A DNA stretch of 64,000 nt from Candidatus Celerinatantimonas neptuna (lineage in GTDB: Bacteria; Pseudomonadota; Gammaproteobacteria; Enterobacterales; Celerinatantimonadaceae), in NCBI GenBank assembly GCA_911810475.1, contig OU461276.1, positions 2,853,501 through 2,917,500 of the forward strand, in the 5' to 3' direction. Below the pieces are notes generated by a model that saw only the letters and a list, made by a program, of their open reading frames with translations, was not told the DNA's origin and did not search any database. Positions 8,463 to 16,929 of the stretch are shown here, piece by piece. Numbering within the stretch: the stretch's first letter is position 1; every line of letters starts with the position of its first letter. The translations under genes were made by a program, and so were the position numbers.

Positions 8463-9024
8463 CACGGATGAACTGAAGGCGATTAAGCAGATGTTCGGGG
8501 CCAATGAGCGCGATATGCGAAAGGCCTATAACCGGGCGCTAAACCGGACTGCTGTCACTGTTCAATCGATGAGTGCTCGGTTACTCAAAGACGAGCTGAG
8601 CGCCAGAAAGCTGTCAGCCGTTCGGGCCAGACTCCGACATTACCGTCTGAGAGCCGATGGTCCTGCGTTGTCCGGTTTAAAACTCTGGTTTGGCTTAAAT
8701 GACATGCCCGTCAGTCAGCTCAAAGGTACTATCCGGCGGCTGGGGAGTCGAAAAAATCCTGATGGCGCACAATTTACCCCATCAGCGCAGGAACTGAGTG
8801 CCCGGACATTCCGGGATTCCTTTATTGCAAAATTAGGGAGCCGTCGCTCGGTCTATCACCGAAAAGGTCGGAAACGATTTCCAGTATCTGAAGACGTGAT
8901 TGCTATCAGTGATGCGCTGCATGTACGCATTGAAGATGACATCTTTGACCAGTTGCCGAAGATTTTTCTGCATCATTACACCACCGACTTAAAAGGCAGG
9001 GTGGCCAAACGGAATGCATCATGA
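8425..9024 (+). CDS. Minor tail protein Z-like
   Basis: 199 residues, strongly basic, with AYNRALNRTAVTVQSMSARLLKDE and SAVRARLRHYRL as in the minor tail protein Z (gpZ) family. In lambda gpZ acts at the end of tail assembly and helps place the DNA end in the connector. Here it is the last gene of lambda type before the P2-type tail genes begin. It overlaps the next gene by ATGA. Confidence 0.75.
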   Translation: MAITNQNLIFDIDTDELKAIKQMFGANERDMRKAYNRALNRTAVTVQSMSARLLKDELSARKLSAVRARLRHYRLRADGPALSGLKLWFGLNDMPVSQLKGTIRRLGSRKNPDGAQFTPSAQELSARTFRDSFIAKLGSRRSVYHRKGRKRFPVSEDVIAISDALHVRIEDDIFDQLPKIFLHHYTTDLKGRVAKRNAS

Positions 9025-9572
9025 GTGATTATCAGACACCACTGGAAAACTACCATGCGCATGTCACCGGCTATCTCAGTCAAAAATGCCCCTGGCTGCA
9101 ATCCGTGCGTGATTACCCGGAGACAGAGACCGAACTGGCTACACCGTGTGCCTTTCTCACGATTGATGGCTGGGATGCTGCCGGGGATGATGCGGCGCAC
9201 TGCGGACCAACCAGTGTGACGCTGGATTGTCAGATCCTGGTGCTGGTCAGTCTCAATACCACCGATGAGCGCGGCGCCGGTGCCCGTTCATATCAGCGTC
9301 TGGTCCGGGATGCCGCTGCCGCGCTGTCGGTTTGTGTCAGTGACAGTGCATTAGGGATGAACGGTCATCGCTGTGTCTTTGTCAACGCCCAGCCTTATGG
9401 CTTTGATCCGGGGCTGGATGGCTATGCAACGTGGGAAGTCCGCTACAAACACACCGTCGATTTTGGTGACGACTTGTTTGCCGGAGACGGACAAACTCCC
9501 GGACAGGTTCTGGTCGGTATTAAACCCGCCATTGGGCCTGCGCATATCAATGAGTACAACAGGGTGAACTGA
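9021..9572 (+). CDS. Probable tail terminator/completion protein
   Basis: 183 residues I cannot place with certainty. It has SVTLDCQILVLVSLNTTDERGAGARSYQRLVRDAAAALS near the middle, a pattern seen in tail-terminator proteins that cap the tail tube (lambda gpU-like fold). It sits at the junction of head and tail modules, coupled to gpZ and gpV (the stop at 9570-9572 overlaps the next ATG). It could serve the role of P2 gpR/gpS, which are absent. Function is inferred from position. Confidence 0.45.
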   Translation: MSDYQTPLENYHAHVTGYLSQKCPWLQSVRDYPETETELATPCAFLTIDGWDAAGDDAAHCGPTSVTLDCQILVLVSLNTTDERGAGARSYQRLVRDAAAALSVCVSDSALGMNGHRCVFVNAQPYGFDPGLDGYATWEVRYKHTVDFGDDLFAGDGQTPGQVLVGIKPAIGPAHINEYNRVN

Positions 9573-10117
9573 TGGATGAATCGCAAATTCTTCGGGACAT
9601 GCAACGCCGGATTGCTAATCTGATCCGCCGGGGCCGGGTACACAGTGTGGATTTCAGTCAGACGCCACCCCGTGTTCGGGTTGAATATGTGCCGGATGCC
9701 ACCACCGGCTGGCTACCATGGATCGGGGGGCGAGCCTCGTCAGCATCACGGACGGATTGGGAACCGCTGAGTGTCGGCGAGCAATGCGTGATCCTCGCCC
9801 AGAGTGGTGATCTCAACAGCGGAGTCGTTGTTCCGGCCATGCTGGACAGCCAGAACCCGCCGCCCAGCACATCCCCGGATGAGCATATGACGAAATATGC
9901 TGACGGCACGGTCATTCTATATAGCCGGGCCACCCATCAGCTGACGGTCAATGTGAATGGCGGTGATATTCACATTAAAACGACAGCCAATGTGAATGTT
10001 GATGCCAAGAATATAAAACTCAATAACGGGGCCGGTGTGGTGACTACCGCACATATCTGCGCATTTACGGGCAATGCGCACGAAGATGGCTCCAGCACTG
10101 TTTTTGCGGGGAAATAA
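9572..10117 (+). CDS. Baseplate assembly protein/tail spike V (P2 gpV)
   Basis: 181 residues. An OB-fold-like N-terminal half (VDFSQTPPRVRVEYVP, W..WIGGRA, LSVGEQCVILAQSGDLNSGVVVPAM) is followed by a repetitive beta segment (LTVNVNGGDIHIKTTANVNVDAKNI) that would form the triple-stranded needle. Trimeric gpV is the membrane-piercing spike under the baseplate. It begins the P2-type baseplate block. Confidence 0.85.
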   Translation: MDESQILRDMQRRIANLIRRGRVHSVDFSQTPPRVRVEYVPDATTGWLPWIGGRASSASRTDWEPLSVGEQCVILAQSGDLNSGVVVPAMLDSQNPPPSTSPDEHMTKYADGTVILYSRATHQLTVNVNGGDIHIKTTANVNVDAKNIKLNNGAGVVTTAHICAFTGNAHEDGSSTVFAGK

Positions 10118-10120
10118 AGC

Positions 10121-10318
10121 ATGGCACTGAATAAAAGTAGTCTTGAATCTCGGATTGTTGATGAAATGAAAAAAATTGGTGCAACAGATTCCGGAGAGTA
10201 TTCATGGGTCAGGCGGATGGCCCAAGCGTTTTCCATTGCCATTGTTGATGAAATCAATGCCAATGCAAAAGCAAATGTGACCTCTGGCTCAAGTACGGGT
10301 CAGTGGCCTATTTTATAA
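10121..10318 (+). CDS. Small conserved-looking phage protein of unknown function
   Basis: 65 residues, MALNKSSLESRIVDEMKK..., predicted mainly helical with a polar Ser/Thr-rich end. I do not recognise a family. It lies between gpV and gpW with gaps of 3 and 12 bases, all in the same direction, so it is surely co-translated with baseplate genes. P2 has no gene at this point. It could be a baseplate accessory protein. Confidence 0.5.
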   Translation: MALNKSSLESRIVDEMKKIGATDSGEYSWVRRMAQAFSIAIVDEINANAKANVTSGSSTGQWPIL

Positions 10319-10330
10319 TTCGGGGGATGC

Positions 10331-10669
10331 ATGCAGGGGATGAACCGCATCACTGGAAAATCACTCTCCGGGATTGACCATTTAAAACAGTCAATTATCG
10401 ATATATTAACGACCCCGGTCGGCAGCCGGGTGATGCGTCGCAGCTATGGCAGCAATCTGTTTTATCAGGTGGATGCCCCGATGACGATGGATACCCGACT
10501 GTCTATTATCAATGACACCGTTGATGCACTATCTAAATGGGAACCCCGGATATCTGTCAGTAAAGTTGAAATCACCTCCGCCGAGCGGGGGCTGTTTGTA
10601 TTGGCCATCACCGGTGTGTATAAACCGGATGGGGCGTCGATTAAATTAGAAGGAATTGAGATTTCATGA
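10331..10669 (+). CDS. Baseplate wedge protein W (P2 gpW, gp25-like)
   Basis: 112 residues. GIDHLKQSIIDILTTPVGSRVMRRSYGS is the signature of the gp25-like family, whose member in P2 is gpW. It holds the sheath to the baseplate wedge. ATG 10340 is a possible alternative start. GGGGGA stands close before ATG 10331. The end overlaps gpJ by ATGA. Confidence 0.88.
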   Translation: MQGMNRITGKSLSGIDHLKQSIIDILTTPVGSRVMRRSYGSNLFYQVDAPMTMDTRLSIINDTVDALSKWEPRISVSKVEITSAERGLFVLAITGVYKPDGASIKLEGIEIS

Positions 10670-11559
10670 GTATTTCTGATTTATCGGCATTGCCGGTGCC
10701 CGATCTGATTGAAACATTGGATTATGAAACCGTGCTGTCAGAGATGATTAGCCGCTATCAAACGGAAAATCCGGATTTTGATGCGCTTTTAGAATCAGAC
10801 CCGATTTATAAAGCACTCGAGGTCGCCTCATACTTTCGGGTGAAAGATCGGCAGCGGGTCAATGAAGCGGCCAAAGCGGTGATGCTGGCTTATGCGTCGG
10901 GCAGTGATTTAGACCAGATTGCCGCCCGTTATAATGTGCAGCGCCAGATCATTACCCCGGCAGACCAGACCACGGTTCCCCCGACAGCGGCCGTGAGTGA
11001 ATCGGATGATGATTTCAGGCGGCGTACTATGCTGTCGTTTGAAGGGCTATCCGTTGCCGGGCCAAGCCAGTCGTATATCTCACATGCATTATCTGCCGAT
11101 GCCACCATTGCCGATGCGACTGCCATTATGCCCAGTGCCGGGCAGGTCCTGGTCACGCTGTTGTCCCGAACCGGTGACGGCAGCGCGACCCAGAGTCAGA
11201 TTGACACGGTGACAGCAGCGCTGAGTGCTGAAGAAGTTCGGCCACTGACCGATGAGTTGACCGTTCAGTCTGCCAAAATTACTGATTATGCTGTTTCAGC
11301 CACGTTGTATATGAAAGACGGGCCGGAACAGCAACCGATTCTCAGCGCAGCGAACAATGCGCTGGACAGTTATGTGAGCAGCCAGCAGCGGCTGGGACGC
11401 AGCATTCGTTGCAGTGCCATTATTGCGACATTGAGCGTGACCGGGGTGCAATATGTTGAGCTGACCCAACCCGCCAGTGATATCGTGCTGAATAAACAGC
11501 AGGCCAGTTATTGCACCGCTAAAACGATTATCAATGGGGGCGTTGATGACAGCAGCTAA
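10666..11559 (+). CDS. Baseplate assembly protein J (P2 gpJ)
   Basis: 297 residues of the baseplate J/gp47 family. The N-terminal third contains LIETLDYETVLSEMISRY and LAYASGSDLDQIAARYNVQRQ. Later segments FRRRTMLSFEGLSVAGPSQSY and VLVTLLSRTGDGSA are typical. It forms the outer wedge that links the baseplate to tail fibres. It is followed by an overlapping gpI gene. Confidence 0.9.
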   Translation: MSISDLSALPVPDLIETLDYETVLSEMISRYQTENPDFDALLESDPIYKALEVASYFRVKDRQRVNEAAKAVMLAYASGSDLDQIAARYNVQRQIITPADQTTVPPTAAVSESDDDFRRRTMLSFEGLSVAGPSQSYISHALSADATIADATAIMPSAGQVLVTLLSRTGDGSATQSQIDTVTAALSAEEVRPLTDELTVQSAKITDYAVSATLYMKDGPEQQPILSAANNALDSYVSSQQRLGRSIRCSAIIATLSVTGVQYVELTQPASDIVLNKQQASYCTAKTIINGGVDDSS

Positions 11560-12160
11560 CCTGTTACCGGCGAATGCTACCGAGCTTGAAAAAGCCCTAG
11601 TGAATGCGATGACGCCGGATTTGCCAGTCCCGATTCGCACCATCTGGGATCCAGATGATTGTCCCTCTAAATTTCTGCCTTGGCTGGCGCAGAGTTTTTC
11701 CGTTGACCGTTGGGATGACAGCTGGCGTGATAATGAAAAACGTGCCGCTATTAATGCGGCTTATTTTGTCCATAAACACAAAGGCACAGTGTCGGCGATC
11801 CGCCGGGTGGTTGAACCCCTTGGATTTTTAATTCGGGTGATTGAATGGTGGCAAACCCAGCCGAAAGGCACCCCGCATACGTTTCAGCTGGTCATCGGCG
11901 TCAAAGATACTGGCATTACCGATGCCATGTACACGCAAATGGTCAAGCTGATTGATGATGCCAAGCCGCTGCGCTCCTCTATGATCGGTATGGATATTCA
12001 GGCGCAAAGCAACGGCGGCATTTATATCGGTTGTGGGTGTTATAGCGGAGAAATTGTCACCGTCTATCCGTATGCTCCCGGTCCGATTACGATTACCGGG
12101 CAAGACTATCAGGCTGGGGCCGATCACACGATTGATACAGTGAGTATTTATCCATCATGA
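11546..12160 (+). CDS. Tail protein I (P2 gpI)
   Basis: 204 residues from ATG 11546, chosen over ATG 11534 because GGGGG lies about 6 bases before it. LLPANATELEKALVNAM, PWLAQSFSVDRWDDSW and KHKGTVSAIRRVVEPLGF are family features of gpI, a baseplate component at the fibre attachment point. It overlaps gpJ by 14 bases and the fibre gene by ATGA. Confidence 0.88.
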   Translation: MTAANLLPANATELEKALVNAMTPDLPVPIRTIWDPDDCPSKFLPWLAQSFSVDRWDDSWRDNEKRAAINAAYFVHKHKGTVSAIRRVVEPLGFLIRVIEWWQTQPKGTPHTFQLVIGVKDTGITDAMYTQMVKLIDDAKPLRSSMIGMDIQAQSNGGIYIGCGCYSGEIVTVYPYAPGPITITGQDYQAGADHTIDTVSIYPS

Positions 12161-13701
12161 ACACCTATTTTACAATTTTAACGTTTATCGGCGCGGCTAA
12201 GCTGGCCAATGCTACTGCACTGGGGCAGACAGTAAAGCTGACCCAGATGGCTATCGGGGATGGAAATGGAAGTCCGGTGACACCTCAGCAGAGCCAGAGT
12301 GCACTTATTCATGAAGTCAGACGGGCTGATCTGAACTCAGTGAGCATTGATAGTGACAATGCCAACTGGATTATATGTGAAGTCGTAATCCCAGCCGATG
12401 TGGGGGGATTTACCATCAGGGAAGTCGGGATTTATGACAGCGACAAGAATCTTATTGCAGTTGGCAATTTCCCTGCTACCTATAAACCGAAACTGACGGA
12501 AGGCTCCGGCCGAACGCAGACCATTCGCATTGTGTTGGAAGTGAGTTCCACTAAGTCAATGGAGCTGAAAATTGATCCATCGGTGGTGCTGGCAACGCGG
12601 GAGTACGTGGATAAGCAGGTTAAACAAGCGACTCCTAAAAAACTGAGCGCCATGACCAAAGACGTAGTTGATAAAACTGGTCATACCCATGCACTGGATA
12701 TGGCAAGCAGCAGTGATGTCAAAAAAGGGACGGGTAATGGTCTGATTCAATCCAACCAGCTCTCTGAGCTGCTGGATCAAGTACAGAATTTTAGTAACTT
12801 CAACAAAAATTCAACGATGTATCTGAAAATTGTTGAGCTATTACCGAAGAATAGTAACTCGTTTGCACAAATTGTCGTCGGGAATGCTGGTGGAAGCGCA
12901 ACATCGTATACCGGAGCGTACCTGATTAATGCAGGGATAAATCATACTCTATCGAGCCATACTCTGACAGTTACAGCGTTGTCAGAAGCTGCAATTACTC
13001 CCACATTCGGTTATGTCATCAATAATAATGTCATGCAAATCTGGATGTCGTTACCACCATACTCTGGGTTTATCAGAGCAAGGGCGCTCTCAAATAAAAT
13101 GGCAATGCTCATGTTAACTCAGTCCGGGGATAAACCGTCATGGACAACGGTTGATGTGGCTATTCCATATACGTCAGAAAATGCCTCACGAGTCGGGCAA
13201 GAAATAGCGGTCATCGGCACCAATCCTCCGACCGGAGCGTTAGTCGAGGATGGTTCAGAAATCAGCCGGACAACGTATGCTGAGTTATATCAGTACGCAG
13301 TCAGTAATGGTGCGATGGCTGCTAATGAATCGATTAAAGAGAAAGGCCAGTTTGGTCCCGGTGATGGCAGTACAACGTTTACTCTACCTGATGTGCAGGG
13401 ATTATATATCAGTGCCCATGATACAGCCGGAAGCCGGGTACTGGGCAGTTATCAAAGTGATGCAATTCGGAATATCACAGGGACAATCGGTGATATATAC
13501 GGGAATACGGCGGCCAAGAAAAATTATACTAATGGAGCATTTTATAATCCGGATACATTCAGCACGAAATTTACTGTGACAAATAACGCTGCGAATGACA
13601 GCCATGGCAAAATGTTTTTTGATGCGTCGAAAGTTGTTCCAACTGATACAACTAATCATCCTCAAAACGTTTCCAGATTATTTTGTGTCTATTACCGATA
13701 A
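12157..13701 (+). CDS. Tail fibre protein (P2 gpH-like)
   Basis: 514 residues. The first 150 match the N-terminal domain of P2-type tail-collar fibre proteins, which anchors to the baseplate (LTQMAIGDGNG, GGFTIREVGIYDSDKNLIAVGNFP). Residues about 355-430 form a phage tail-collar domain (PPTGALVEDGSEISRTTYAELY, FTLPDVQGLYI). The middle and the last 80 residues do not look like a standard family and are visibly more A+T-rich than neighbouring genes. That fits exchange of the receptor-binding part. Confidence 0.85.
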   Translation: MNTYFTILTFIGAAKLANATALGQTVKLTQMAIGDGNGSPVTPQQSQSALIHEVRRADLNSVSIDSDNANWIICEVVIPADVGGFTIREVGIYDSDKNLIAVGNFPATYKPKLTEGSGRTQTIRIVLEVSSTKSMELKIDPSVVLATREYVDKQVKQATPKKLSAMTKDVVDKTGHTHALDMASSSDVKKGTGNGLIQSNQLSELLDQVQNFSNFNKNSTMYLKIVELLPKNSNSFAQIVVGNAGGSATSYTGAYLINAGINHTLSSHTLTVTALSEAAITPTFGYVINNNVMQIWMSLPPYSGFIRARALSNKMAMLMLTQSGDKPSWTTVDVAIPYTSENASRVGQEIAVIGTNPPTGALVEDGSEISRTTYAELYQYAVSNGAMAANESIKEKGQFGPGDGSTTFTLPDVQGLYISAHDTAGSRVLGSYQSDAIRNITGTIGDIYGNTAAKKNYTNGAFYNPDTFSTKFTVTNNAANDSHGKMFFDASKVVPTDTTNHPQNVSRLFCVYYR

Positions 13702-13713
13702 TAAGGAATAAAC

Positions 13714-14403
13714 ATGACATTATCGACAACAAAAATTTATCGATATGATCCCGATACACTGGAGTATTTACCGGCTCCTCAGTCTGTGTTCGCTCGGATT
13801 GATCCTAAGCAACATCGGGATAATTTGTTATCCGTATTGGAAAATTCGGCAGATGATGCACCGGCTCCCCCTATTTTGATTCCAGCGAATTGTCAAAAGA
13901 CAGCGCCTCCGACGACTAAAGAGGGGTATGCCATTGTTGCTGTTCTTGATAGTAATGGTCAGCCAACAGGGTGGATGTATAAAGACGATTACCGGCATCA
14001 GGTGATTTATAATACGGCTGATGAGATGCAATCTAAAACTGTAACCGTTTTGGGGCCGGTGCCAGATGGTTGGACACTGAAAAAACCTGATGCATATAGC
14101 AAATGGGATAAAAAGAGTCAGGCATGGGTTGTTGATACGAAAGCTAAGACGGCGGCGTTGTCCAGTTTGATCCGAGCTCAGCGGGATGCTTTATTAACAT
14201 CAACTGACTGGCGTGTTGTTCGGGCATTAGAGTTGGGTCAGTCACTGAGTGATGAATGGAAAGCTTATCGTGAATCATTGAGAAATGTTCCGGAACAATC
14301 GGGTTTTCCAACGACCATAACATGGCCAACACCACCAACATCAACCGATTCAGACAGCTCATCGACAGAGACCGGTCAGTCAACGGCGACCTCTGCCAGT
14401 TAA
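13714..14403 (+). CDS. Tail fibre assembly protein (P2 gpG-like)
   Basis: 229 residues. The C-terminal region RDALLTSTDWRVVRALELGQ ... FPTTITWPTPP is the tail assembly chaperone domain found after fibre genes. The N-terminal half carries the segment YDPDTLEYLPAP. It ends in about 30 residues made almost wholly of Ser, Thr, Pro and Asp, which looks disordered. It would help fold and trimerise the fibre encoded just upstream. Confidence 0.82.
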   Translation: MTLSTTKIYRYDPDTLEYLPAPQSVFARIDPKQHRDNLLSVLENSADDAPAPPILIPANCQKTAPPTTKEGYAIVAVLDSNGQPTGWMYKDDYRHQVIYNTADEMQSKTVTVLGPVPDGWTLKKPDAYSKWDKKSQAWVVDTKAKTAALSSLIRAQRDALLTSTDWRVVRALELGQSLSDEWKAYRESLRNVPEQSGFPTTITWPTPPTSTDSDSSSTETGQSTATSAS

Positions 14404-14424
14404 TTTGATAGTCACTTGATTATG

Positions 14425-14448
14425 AACCCGCCATCTGGCGGGTTTTTT
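14425..14448 (+). terminator. Terminator after the tail fibre genes
   Basis: The stem AACCCGCC/GGCGGGTT has an ATCT loop and continues into six T residues. It ends the V-G operon; the sheath gene then starts a new operon as in P2. Confidence 0.88.
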
Positions 14449-14468
14449 ATTACCGATAAGGAATCGCT

Positions 14469-15935
14469 ATGACGCAATTTCTCCACGGCGTGGAGGTCAT
14501 TCAGATTGATAGTGGCTCACGCGCCATCACAACTGTTAAATCGTCCGTGATTGGGCTGGTGGGCACCGCCCCCGATGCTCAAGGGGCGACGGCTGCAACG
14601 CTGCAGCTGGGCAGCGCCATCATCAATGATGGATTAGTGTTTACTGCTGTCACTGCTGGAAGCGGTGGCAATGCAATCCGCATTATCTTGACTAATCCGG
14701 GGGACGCCAGTTCGGAGTTGAGCGTGAGTGTGAGCGATCAACAGATCACGGTAAGCCTAGCGACCGATGATAAAAGTGCCCTGATCAGTACCGCGAATGA
14801 AATTAAAACCGCGATTGAAGCCAGTGCAGAAGCGGCGGCACTGGTGAGTGTTGCCGTTTTAGGGACCGGTGATGGGGTGGTGATGTCCGATGCCGGGTCA
14901 TATTTGTCTGATGGGGCGGATGAACCGTTTCCGTTGAATACCCCGGTGGCCGTGGCCGGAAGTCAGCGCCTGGTGAATCAGCTGGGGAAAGCGGGGACGC
15001 TTTATAAAGCATTTGATGACATCTTTGATCAAACGGGGGCTTTAGTCATTGTGGTGCGGGTTGCGACAGGCACAACGGATGCTACCACACAGGCCAATGT
15101 GATCACTGGAATGGCGGGGTGGCTTTCAGCCAAGACCGACACCGGTTATAAGCCCCGGATCCTGATTGCCCCTGAGTTCAGTCAATATGATGCAGTCGCT
15201 GCGGAGATGGAAGCCAAAGCGGCCCGGCTTCGGGCTGTCGCGTATTTTGACTGCTCAATGACCGCCAGCTATAGCGATGCAATCAAAAAAGCCCGTCAAT
15301 ACGGCAAGCGCTGCGAAGTGATGTGGCCATGGGTCCGGGTGTTTGATGATGATTTAGCGAAAAATGTCAGTCGTCCAGTTTCCGCCAGGGCCGCCGGATT
15401 ACGGGCATGGATTGACGCAGAGAAAGGGTTCTGGTGGTCGAAGTCGAACCAGAAAATATATGGCATTGTAGGCACGGCTCAGTCGGTTGACTGGGCGCTG
15501 GATGATGCAGACAGCACCGCCAATTTACTGAATGAAAACCATGTCAGCACCATCATTCAGCAAGACGGTTACCGATACTGGGGCAACCGGAACTGCAGCA
15601 GTGATACGCAGTGGATGTATGAACAGACGGTGCGCACCGCAGACATCATTAATGACAGTATTGAAACCAATCATCTGTGGGCGGTTGACAGGAATATTAC
15701 TAAAACCTATCTCGATGAAGTGGTCGAAGGGGTCAATGATTACATGCGTCAGCTAAAAGCTGAGGACGCAATCTATGACGGTAAATGCTGGGTGGATAAA
15801 TCCATTAACACAGCTGAAACGGTGAAAAAAGGCATTGTGTATTTTGATTTTGACTTCGAGCCTCCGTTCCCCGCCGAGCATATTATTTTCCGCAGTCGTC
15901 TGAATGATGACTACATTGATGAGGTATTTAAATAA
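14469..15935 (+). CDS. Tail sheath protein (P2 gpFI)
   Basis: 488 residues. The contractile sheath of the tail. Family features include FLHGVEVIQIDSGSR at the start, VIGLVGTAPDA, RVFDDDLAKNVSRPVSARAAGLRAW near 290-310, and FDFEPPFPAEHIIFRS at the end. About 90 residues (50-145, VFTAVTAGSGGNAIRI...) form an insertion near the N terminus, probably a surface domain; the protein is longer than the P2 sheath. It contracts on infection to drive the tube through the envelope. Confidence 0.92.
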   Translation: MTQFLHGVEVIQIDSGSRAITTVKSSVIGLVGTAPDAQGATAATLQLGSAIINDGLVFTAVTAGSGGNAIRIILTNPGDASSELSVSVSDQQITVSLATDDKSALISTANEIKTAIEASAEAAALVSVAVLGTGDGVVMSDAGSYLSDGADEPFPLNTPVAVAGSQRLVNQLGKAGTLYKAFDDIFDQTGALVIVVRVATGTTDATTQANVITGMAGWLSAKTDTGYKPRILIAPEFSQYDAVAAEMEAKAARLRAVAYFDCSMTASYSDAIKKARQYGKRCEVMWPWVRVFDDDLAKNVSRPVSARAAGLRAWIDAEKGFWWSKSNQKIYGIVGTAQSVDWALDDADSTANLLNENHVSTIIQQDGYRYWGNRNCSSDTQWMYEQTVRTADIINDSIETNHLWAVDRNITKTYLDEVVEGVNDYMRQLKAEDAIYDGKCWVDKSINTAETVKKGIVYFDFDFEPPFPAEHIIFRSRLNDDYIDEVFK

Positions 15936-16450
15936 TGGCAGGTGATCACCTTTTAAAATCCTGGTCGATCTGGGTTGATGGTATTGGTAAAGCCGGGAAT
16001 GCCAAGGACTATACGCCACCGGCACTGAGTGTGAAAACCGTTGCCTTTCAGGCCGGGGATATGGACATGCCAATCCCGGTGGATGATGGGATGGAAGCCA
16101 TGGAAACTTCATTTTCTATCTATGGCGTCGATAAAAGCATTTTACCGTTATTCGGGTTTCAGGCCGGGACAAATACAGCGGTATCGGTGCGCAGTGTCTA
16201 TACCGACACATCCGGCTCCACGGATGAAGTCGTTGAAGCCATGCGGGGGCTGATTACCAAAATTGAGCGTGATGCGCAGGATAGTGGTTCTCAGCGGGAT
16301 AAAGCGATGAAAGTCACCATGCAGCTCAATTACTACAAAATGAGCTGGGCAGGCCTGGTTCTCGTTGAAATCGACCCGGTCAACCATATCCGCAATTTCG
16401 GTGGTGTTGATGCCCTGGCTGCAATCCGTGCAGCCATGATGCTGACCTAA
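15935..16450 (+). CDS. Tail tube protein (P2 gpFII)
   Basis: 171 residues, the size of P2 FII. LSVKTVAFQAGDMDMPIPVDDGMEAME and MQLNYYKMSWAGLVLVEIDPVNHIRNFGGVD are characteristic. It stacks as hexameric rings inside the sheath. Its ATG overlaps the sheath stop (TAATG), which couples production of the two. Confidence 0.92.
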   Translation: MAGDHLLKSWSIWVDGIGKAGNAKDYTPPALSVKTVAFQAGDMDMPIPVDDGMEAMETSFSIYGVDKSILPLFGFQAGTNTAVSVRSVYTDTSGSTDEVVEAMRGLITKIERDAQDSGSQRDKAMKVTMQLNYYKMSWAGLVLVEIDPVNHIRNFGGVDALAAIRAAMMLT

Positions 16451-16525
16451 GTTATCCACGACCACTCGAACTCCATTATCGATCCCATGCCGCGAAAGCA
16501 GCTTTTTTATGTTGAAGGACACATG

Positions 16526-16825
16526 ATGAACTATCCCACTGAAACCAAGTTATTGACGCTTGATTACCCGGTGACCGTTGCCGGAAAAGACTATAAATCA
16601 TTAACGTTCAGACGCCCCCGCGTCAGAGATAATCTGATTGCTGACAAGCAGAATCAGGCCGATGCTGATAAAGAAGTGCATCTGATGGCCCTGTTGGCAG
16701 AGGTTGACCGAGGCGTGATTGAACAGCTGGACATGGCCGATTATGCCGCAGCTCAGCAAATTATTGTGGGGTTTCAGAAGACATCCCCAAAATTAGCGAA
16801 AGAGACATCCAACGAGGCTGTTTAG
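16526..16825 (+). CDS. Tail assembly protein E (P2 gpE)
   Basis: 99 residues from ATG 16526. ATG 16523 is adjacent, but AAGGA at 16515-16519 is better spaced for 16526. TFRRPRVRDNLIADKQNQAD and DYAAAQQIIVGFQ resemble the E family of P2-like phages, which acts as a chaperone on the tape measure during tail assembly. A slippery site near its end produces a longer form, listed separately. Confidence 0.85.
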   Translation: MNYPTETKLLTLDYPVTVAGKDYKSLTFRRPRVRDNLIADKQNQADADKEVHLMALLAEVDRGVIEQLDMADYAAAQQIIVGFQKTSPKLAKETSNEAV

Positions 16826-16929
16826 CACTGGCCAGTCATACGGGGTGGAGCATTGATGAGATGCTCTCGTTGCCTAGTGCTGTGTTTATCAGCTTTCTTG
16901 AACTGTTACCGACGAAAGATAACGCATGA
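16526..16929 (+). CDS. Tail assembly protein E+E' by -1 ribosomal frameshift
   Basis: The heptamer C CCA AAA lies at 16786-16792 with its codons in the gpE frame. After a -1 shift there, translation continues as ISERDIQRGCLALASHTGW and on to LLPTKDNA, stopping at 16927-16929. The product has about 134 residues, and the appended end is the classical E' sequence of P2-like phages. The E' stop overlaps the tape measure start (ATGA). The dual product is inferred from the slippery site and from the conserved strategy in P2. Confidence 0.8.
16786..16792 (+). promoter_or_regulatory. Slippery heptamer CCCAAAA for -1 frameshifting
   Basis: It fits the X XXY YYZ rule exactly in the frame of gpE and lies 30 bases before the gpE stop codon. 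I did not identify a clear downstream pseudoknot by eye. Confidence 0.75.
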
